Shown here in pieces: positions 1 to 5,449 of a stretch of DNA of 5,449 bases; position 1 is the first letter of the stretch, and every line of letters starts with the position of its first letter. The stretch is from Flavobacteriales bacterium UBA5871 (GTDB taxonomy: Bacteria; Bacteroidota; Bacteroidia; Flavobacteriales_D; Crocinitomicaceae). The notes below the pieces were generated by a model. The model saw only the letters and a list, made by a program, of their open reading frames with translations. It was not told the origin of the DNA and made no database searches. Where the stretch lies: positions 178-5,626 of the forward strand of contig DJFN01000202.1 in the NCBI GenBank assembly GCA_002432085.1, read 5' to 3'. A program made the position numbers and the translations under genes.

Positions 1-1181
1 ACGATCTGCGGCTCGGTCCAGCCCTTCTGCTCGAAATGATGGTGCAGCGGCGCCATCCGGAAGATCCGTCGTCCTTCGCCGAAACGTTTCTTCGTGTATT
101 TGAAGTAGCCGACCTGCATGATCACCGACAGGTTTTCGACCAGGAAGATTCCGCACAATACCGGGATGAGCAGTTCTTTACGGACGGAGATCGCAAATAC
201 GGCAATGATTCCGCCCAATGCAAGACTTCCCGTATCGCCCATGAATACCTGCGCCGGGTAGCTGTTGTACCAGAGAAAACCGATACACGCTCCCACGAAC
301 GCGGAAATGAAGATCACGAGCTCTTCGGCCATCGGAATGTACATCACGTCGAGGTAGTCGGCGAAACGCACGTTGGAGCTCACGTAGGCAAAGATCGCCA
401 GTGCTATTCCGATGATGGCGCTCGTTCCGGTGGCGAGTCCGTCCAGTCCGTCGGTCATGTTGGCGCCATTCGAAACCGCGATCACGATGAAGATCACGAT
501 CGGGATGAACAGCAGCCAGCCGTAGGATTTGTTCACGTCGCCGATGAGCCAGTTGTAGTTGAATTCGTTGTTTTTCACCAGCGGAATGGTCGTTGTCATG
601 TCGCGCGTACGGATCCATTTCGTCGTGTCGGACGTGTTGAATTTCATGTGCTGATCGGTTACCAGCTCTTCATCAGCCTGAAGCACGTAGTTCGCGTCGA
701 CTTTCTTATGTACCTGTACATCCGGGTGGAAGTAGAGAATGCTTCCCACGATCACGCCCACACCGATCTGACCGATCACCTTGAAACGGCCTGCGAGTCC
801 TTCCTTGTTCTTTTTGAACACCTTGATGTAGTCGTCGAGGAAGCCGATCGCGCCCAGCCATACCGTTGCCACGAGCATCGTGATCACGTAGACGTTGTGC
901 AGCTTCGCGAAGAAGATCGTCGGAATGAGTATAGACGCCAGGATGATCAATCCGCCCATGGTCGGCGTACCGGATTTCTCGATCTGACCGGCCAGTCCGA
1001 GGTCACGCACCGTTTCACCGATCTGCTGACGGCGCAGCAGGTTGATCAGACGCTTCCCGAAAACAACGGAAATGAGCAGCGAAGTCAGCAGCGCCAATGC
1101 GGCACGGAAGGAAATGTACTGGAACAGTCCGGCTCCGGGTACATCTAATTGCTCAAGGTAATCAAACAGGTACGTAAACAT
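1..1181 (-). CDS. mraY: MraY, phospho-MurNAc-pentapeptide transferase (lipid I synthase), C-terminus cut by window edge
   Basis: MraY is the integral membrane enzyme that transfers phospho-MurNAc-pentapeptide from UDP to undecaprenyl phosphate, forming lipid I. Here 393 complete codons are visible; the last residues read [14 protein letters not shown], which in the family lie about 20 residues before the end, so the full protein should be near 413 residues. Conserved elements are all present: TPTMGG (72-77), the aspartate pair in GFLDDYIK (113-120), [12 protein letters not shown] (241-252), [17 protein letters not shown] (308-324) with the catalytic-site aspartate at 316, and HHHFE (380-384). 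Hydrophobic helices are recognisable at about 24-41, 73-92, 97-115, 134-151, 220-238, 252-268, 287-304, 320-333 and 337-356. Residues about 152-215 are a polar loop longer than in E. coli MraY, which totals 360 residues. The ATG at 1181 follows the murE stop with no spacer and no Shine-Dalgarno, giving [12 protein letters not shown], a usual MraY beginning. The next gene is not visible; murD would be expected. Confidence 0.98.
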   Translation of the reverse strand, partial: MFTYLFDYLEQLDVPGAGLFQYISFRAALALLTSLLISVVFGKRLINLLRRQQIGETVRDLGLAGQIEKSGTPTMGGLIILASILIPTIFFAKLHNVYVITMLVATVWLGAIGFLDDYIKVFKKNKEGLAGRFKVIGQIGVGVIVGSILYFHPDVQVHKKVDANYVLQADEELVTDQHMKFNTSDTTKWIRTRDMTTTIPLVKNNEFNYNWLIGDVNKSYGWLLFIPIVIFIVIAVSNGANMTDGLDGLATGTSAIIGIALAIFAYVSSNVRFADYLDVMYIPMAEELVIFISAFVGACIGFLWYNSYPAQVFMGDTGSLALGGIIAVFAISVRKELLIPVLCGIFLVENLSVIMQVGYFKYTKKRFGEGRRIFRMAPLHHHFEQKGWTEPQI

Positions 1182-2642
1182 TTATTTCTGCATTTTGTTA
1201 AAGTATTCTCCCACCAGCTGGAAATCGTCGAACGGATGTTTCACCCCGTTGATTTCCTGGTATTTCTCATGCCCTTTTCCGGCAACGAGGATAATGTCTT
1301 TCGGTGCGGCCAGCGAAACAGCAGTTTTGATCGCCTGATCGCGGTCGCGGATGATCAGCACTTTCATGAAATGCTGCGCTTCGACGCCTTTTTCCATGTC
1401 GGCCAGGATCGCATCCGGATCTTCCGTGCGCGGGTTGTCGGACGTCAGAATGACTTTGTCGCTCAATTCACACGCGATCTTTGCCATTTCCGGTCGCTTG
1501 AGCGCATCGCGGTCGCCGCCGCAGCCCACCACAGTAATCACCTGCTCGTTGCGTGTGCGCAGGTTTTCGATCGTTTTCAACACGTTCAGCAATGCGTCAG
1601 GCGTGTGAGCGTAATCCACGATCGCCGTAATACCGCCGGTGCTTTGCATGAACTGGAAGCGTCCGTCGACGGATTCGAGGCGACTCAGGATCGTCAGCAC
1701 TTCGGTGGCGTCTTCGCCCAGCAGCTGACTGATTCCAAACACAACGCCGAGATTGTAGGCGTTGAAATCACCGATCAGTCGCGTCCAGACTTCCGTTCCG
1801 TTGATCGTAAGCACCAGACCGCCGAAGCTATTTTCGAGCACTTTGATCATGAAATTCGCATGGCTTTTGAGCGCATACGTGGCAACCTGCGCCTTCGTAT
1901 TCTGTACCATGATCATCCCGTTGCGGTCGTCGGCGTTGGTCAGTGCAAACGATGTTTTCGGAAGATGATCGAAGAAAGCCTGCTTCGCAGCGATGTATGC
2001 TTTGAAAGTCTTGTGGTAATCCAGGTGATCGTGCGTAATGTTCGTGAACGCACCACCGGCGAATTCCAATCCTGCGATACGGTGCTGATCCACGGCGTGC
2101 GAGCTCACTTCCATGAAGCAATGCGAGCAGCCTTGGGAAACCATGTCGGCCAGCAGCGCATTCAGCGCAACCGGATCGGGAGTCGTATGCGTAGCCGGAA
2201 CGGGTTCTTCGCCGATCAGATTGACAACCGTCGACAGCAAACCGGTTTTGAAGCCGAGGTTCGTGTAGAGCTTGTGCAACAACGTCGTACAGGTCGTTTT
2301 GCCGTTCGTTCCGGTAATACCAACGAGTGTGATCTCGCGCGACGGAAAGCCGTAGAACGCATGTGCCAGCTCGCCGAGCGCTTTCGAGGAATTTTCCACC
2401 ACGATCTGCGTTACCGTTTCCGGCACATCGATCAGGCGTTCGGTCACAATAGCTGTACAGCCTTGTCCGACAACCTGCGAAATGAAATCGTGTCCGTCGG
2501 CACGCGTACCTTTCACCGCTACGAACAGCGTTCCTTCCGTTGCCTTGCGCGAGTCGAAGACAATAGAAGAAACGGCGGCGTCTTTCGGGCCGTTCCAGCT
2601 CGTAAGCTGCGTGTGTTGTGCTATGTCGTCTAATCTGATCAT
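1182..2642 (-). CDS. murE: MurE, UDP-MurNAc-L-Ala-D-Glu:meso-diaminopimelate ligase
   Basis: MurE is the cytoplasmic ATP-dependent ligase that adds the third amino acid to the peptidoglycan stem peptide. The 486-residue product has the family's usual length and three domains: an N-terminal UDP-binding domain (about 1-100, with VFDSRKATEGTLFVAVKG at 28-45), a central ATPase domain with P-loop GITGTNGKTT (108-117, Lys115), and a C-terminal amino-acid-binding domain. Also visible are THTTPDP (151-157), MEVSSHAVDQHR (177-188), the lysine expected to be carbamylated (Lys220 in YIAAKQAFF), DYAHTPDAL (343-351), GCGGDRD (373-379) and GKGHE (455-459). DNPR at 402-405 is the signature of meso-diaminopimelate rather than lysine ligases, so this substrate is inferred. 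The reading frame stays open upstream to 2873, but the ATG at 2642 is the start: MIRLDDIA is a typical MurE N-terminus and the ATGA overlap with the ftsI stop fits the cluster. The TAA stop at 1184-1182 directly abuts the mraY ATG. Confidence 0.98.
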   Translation of the reverse strand: MIRLDDIAQHTQLTSWNGPKDAAVSSIVFDSRKATEGTLFVAVKGTRADGHDFISQVVGQGCTAIVTERLIDVPETVTQIVVENSSKALGELAHAFYGFPSREITLVGITGTNGKTTCTTLLHKLYTNLGFKTGLLSTVVNLIGEEPVPATHTTPDPVALNALLADMVSQGCSHCFMEVSSHAVDQHRIAGLEFAGGAFTNITHDHLDYHKTFKAYIAAKQAFFDHLPKTSFALTNADDRNGMIMVQNTKAQVATYALKSHANFMIKVLENSFGGLVLTINGTEVWTRLIGDFNAYNLGVVFGISQLLGEDATEVLTILSRLESVDGRFQFMQSTGGITAIVDYAHTPDALLNVLKTIENLRTRNEQVITVVGCGGDRDALKRPEMAKIACELSDKVILTSDNPRTEDPDAILADMEKGVEAQHFMKVLIIRDRDQAIKTAVSLAAPKDIILVAGKGHEKYQEINGVKHPFDDFQLVGEYFNKMQK

Positions 2643-4740
2643 TCCAAAATCAATTCTACCAATGCGCCGCGCACTCTGTCGACCGATGTTCCGGCCGGCA
2701 CGGTTTGCGAGACCACTTTTCCTGCTCCGCGGATATAAGCGTGCAATCCATGCGATTCCATTAAGTAAACCGCATCGCGGGCCGTTAATCCAACCACGTT
2801 CGGCACGGTGTTTTTTGCTACCACGCGCGGCGTCATTTTCACGACTTCGCCTTCCGTTTTCGTATTTCCCCATTCAGTCATCCCCGGGAAACTGTAGCGG
2901 ATCTTCAAAGCCTCGAGCACGGATATAATGTCACGGCTTTGCCCGTCGATGGAAGCCGGCGCTTCTTTTACACGCTGTTTTGCTTCGTTGATCGCCTTGT
3001 GGTACTTCAGCGTGTTGGAGTACACTTTATTGGCGATCGCGGTGAAGACGGTTCCGGAAACCGTTGCACCGTAGATATCCTTGTTCGGCGCGGAAACCAC
3101 CACGATGCAGGAATAGATCGGCTCGTCGGCCGGGAAATAGCCCACGAAAGATGCCTGGTAGCGGTACGATCCCTTTTCACCGTAGGAATTGTTCTCGTTC
3201 AGGATGCGGGCCGTTCCGGTTTTACCTGCGATCTGGAACAGCGACGATTTCAGCGCACTCCCCGTTCCGCGCTCCACAACGCCTTTGAGGCACGATTGCA
3301 GCTGACGCAGGGTGTTGTCGGAACAGATCTTCTGACGGATCACTTCCGGACGGAAATTTTTCACCACCTGCGAGCCGCGACGAATCTGCTCCACGAACAG
3401 CGGACGCACCATTTTTCCGTTATTGGCTACGGCGTTGTAGAAAGCCAGCGTTTGCAGCGGCGTTTGCTGGTATTCGTAGCCGATCGCCATGGAAGGAATC
3501 GACAATCCCGACCAGAGGCTTGTTCCCGGCACGTTCATCACCGGCTTGCGCTCTCCTTCGAGAGCAATTCCCAGCGGATCGGCCAGTCCGAACGATTTCA
3601 GACGATCGATGAACGCTTCCGGTTCTTTGCGGTAAGCGTTGTAAATAATCTTGGTGAATACGTTCGAGGACACTTCAAATGCGCGACGGATCGTGATTCG
3701 TCCGTAGCCCCACTCATACGAATCTTCGAAAGTTTCCCCGAAGAAGCTGTACGTACCGATAGCGTTCACCGTATCTGTCAACTTCACTTTTTCGTCTTCC
3801 AGCGCCGCCATCAGGGTTGCAAGCTTGAACGTCGATCCCGGCGTTTCCGGCGTTCCGATAGCCTGGTTGTATTTTTCGTAGTACTCGCCGTCCGAGCCTT
3901 GCTGCAGGTTCACGATCGCGCGCACGAAACCGGTCTTTACATCCATTACGATCACGCAGCCGCTTTTCGCTCCCTGGTTCTTCAACTGTTTGTAGAGCTC
4001 CGAATGTGCTACTTCCTGGATCCCGAGATCGAGCGACGTGATCAGATCGGCGCCTTCCACCGGCTGACGGATCATCTGCCCGGTTTTCTTCCAGCCTGAA
4101 GAAATCTTCTGTTCCACTTCTTCGCCCGGCTCTCCGGCCAGGTATTCGTTGTAAGCGCCTTCGATTCCCACACGCAATTCCTTGTGGCCGTTGTTCTGGT
4201 AATAGCCCAGCGTACGCTTGAACATTTCCCCGTGCGGACGCTTGCGTGTCACGATCTCTTCGTTGTCGATCAAACCGCCCTGGTGGCGCGGCAATTTGAA
4301 GATCGGCAGCTCACGCAGACGACGACGCTGTTCGTTGGTTACCTTCAGCTTGATCTTCAGGTAGCGATTGCCGTTCGCACGTCCGCGGCGGATGTAATTC
4401 TCGTACTCGCGCGCTGTTGTTTCAGGGAAAATCTGCGACAAGCCTTTAGCGAGATCTGAAATGTCGCGATCGAAAATCTCCTGTTTCACTACCGTCGGGT
4501 CCATGTGGATATCGTAGGACGAAACGGAGGTCACGAGCGGCGTGTAGTTGCGGTCGAGCACTTCGCCCCGGCGCGGATAGCGTTTCACAGCACGCGTCGG
4601 GATTTTTTCTTCCGTTGCTGCGAAAAACGATGCTTTTCCTTCGGTCTGGATCAATACGGTCTTCACGATGACAACGACCATCGCCACAAAAAAGGCCAGG
4701 TAAACGAGATAGGCCCTCCAGATCAAGTCCTTTTTCTCAC

Positions 4741-4744
<4 letters not shown>
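2639..4744 (-). CDS. ftsI: FtsI / PBP3-type septal peptidoglycan DD-transpeptidase with one PASTA domain
   Basis: This 701-residue class B penicillin-binding protein is the division-specific D,D-transpeptidase that cross-links septal peptidoglycan in the periplasm, working with FtsW. A short cytoplasmic N-terminus is followed by one membrane anchor at about residues 9-31. The N-terminal pedestal domain contains the typical RRGEVLDRN motif (58-66). The transpeptidase domain runs from about 230 to 580 and has all three active-site motifs: STFK (catalytic Ser304, Lys307), SSN (359-361) and KTGT (508-511). Residues about 640-701 form a single PASTA domain, beginning 'NTVPNVVGLTARDAVYLME' and including the 'VVSQTVPAGTSV' segment. 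Length and a single PASTA repeat are usual for Bacteroidota FtsI. The ATG at 4744 shares an ATGA with the ftsL stop, and the TGA at 2641-2639 shares an ATGA with the murE start. The upstream sequence is A-rich (AAACACGAAAAACA) with no Shine-Dalgarno. A sporulation homologue such as SpoVD is unlikely given the context. Confidence 0.96.

Positions 4745-5449
<705 letters not shown>

Noticed and set aside
36..1148. A + strand open frame of 370 codons opposite mraY.
   Set aside because: It is a codon-aligned antisense image of MraY; the membrane enzyme on the minus strand has every family motif, while the + strand product has none and is implausibly rich in His, Asp and Arg.
1149..2633. A + strand open frame of 494 codons starting from TTG, opposite murE.
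   Set aside because: It lies exactly antisense and codon-aligned to a clear MurE gene, its composition (many His, Arg, Asp, Val, Phe) is that of reversed coding sequence, and I recognise no protein motif in it.
2643..2873. A 77-codon upstream extension of the murE reading frame.
   Set aside because: The frame is open only by chance across the ftsI PASTA region. The extension does not resemble a MurE N-terminus, whereas the ATG at 2642 gives the expected start and an ATGA overlap.
2939..4099. A + strand open frame of 386 codons opposite ftsI.
   Set aside because: It is the antisense register of the FtsI transpeptidase domain and ends where FtsI uses a TCA serine codon; no recognisable domain is present.

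Overview
The window is a wholly coding, single-strand piece of a bacterial division and cell wall (dcw) cluster, read from high to low coordinates on the minus strand. In transcription order it holds the last 38 codons of rsmH (mraW), a complete ftsL-like gene, complete ftsI (division transpeptidase with one C-terminal PASTA domain), complete murE, and mraY lacking only its extreme C-terminus. Both edge genes are cut by the window, not by mutation.

The gene order rsmH-ftsL-ftsI-murE-mraY, with no murF between murE and mraY, is the arrangement known from Bacteroidota. Other signs agree: an FtsL-like protein barely resembling proteobacterial FtsL, an FtsI of about 700 residues with a PASTA tail, a MraY with an enlarged loop between its DDxxK and NxxDGLDG motifs, and starts with A-rich rather than Shine-Dalgarno-like upstream sequence. 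Base composition looks balanced to slightly GC-rich by eye, so an AT-rich Flavobacterium is unlikely. The genus cannot be told from this window.

Packing is extreme. rsmH and ftsL overlap by 14 bases, ftsL/ftsI and ftsI/murE each overlap through an ATGA, and the murE stop directly abuts the mraY start (TAAATG). No intergenic base exists, so no room is left for a dedicated intergenic promoter or terminator. I see no RNA gene, repeat, mobile element or CRISPR array.

The genes serve one process. MurE adds meso-diaminopimelate (inferred from its DNPR motif) to UDP-MurNAc-L-Ala-D-Glu. MraY moves the finished phospho-MurNAc-pentapeptide to undecaprenyl phosphate, giving lipid I. FtsI cross-links the septal glycan strands made from the resulting lipid II, and the FtsL-like protein is the likely divisome scaffold for FtsI. 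RsmH methylates 16S rRNA and is a customary passenger at the head of this cluster.

I find no undescribed system. The second-look items are an unusually long charged cytoplasmic tail on the FtsL-like protein, long antisense open frames that follow from codon choice, the MraY loop insertion, and extracytoplasmic cysteines in FtsI.
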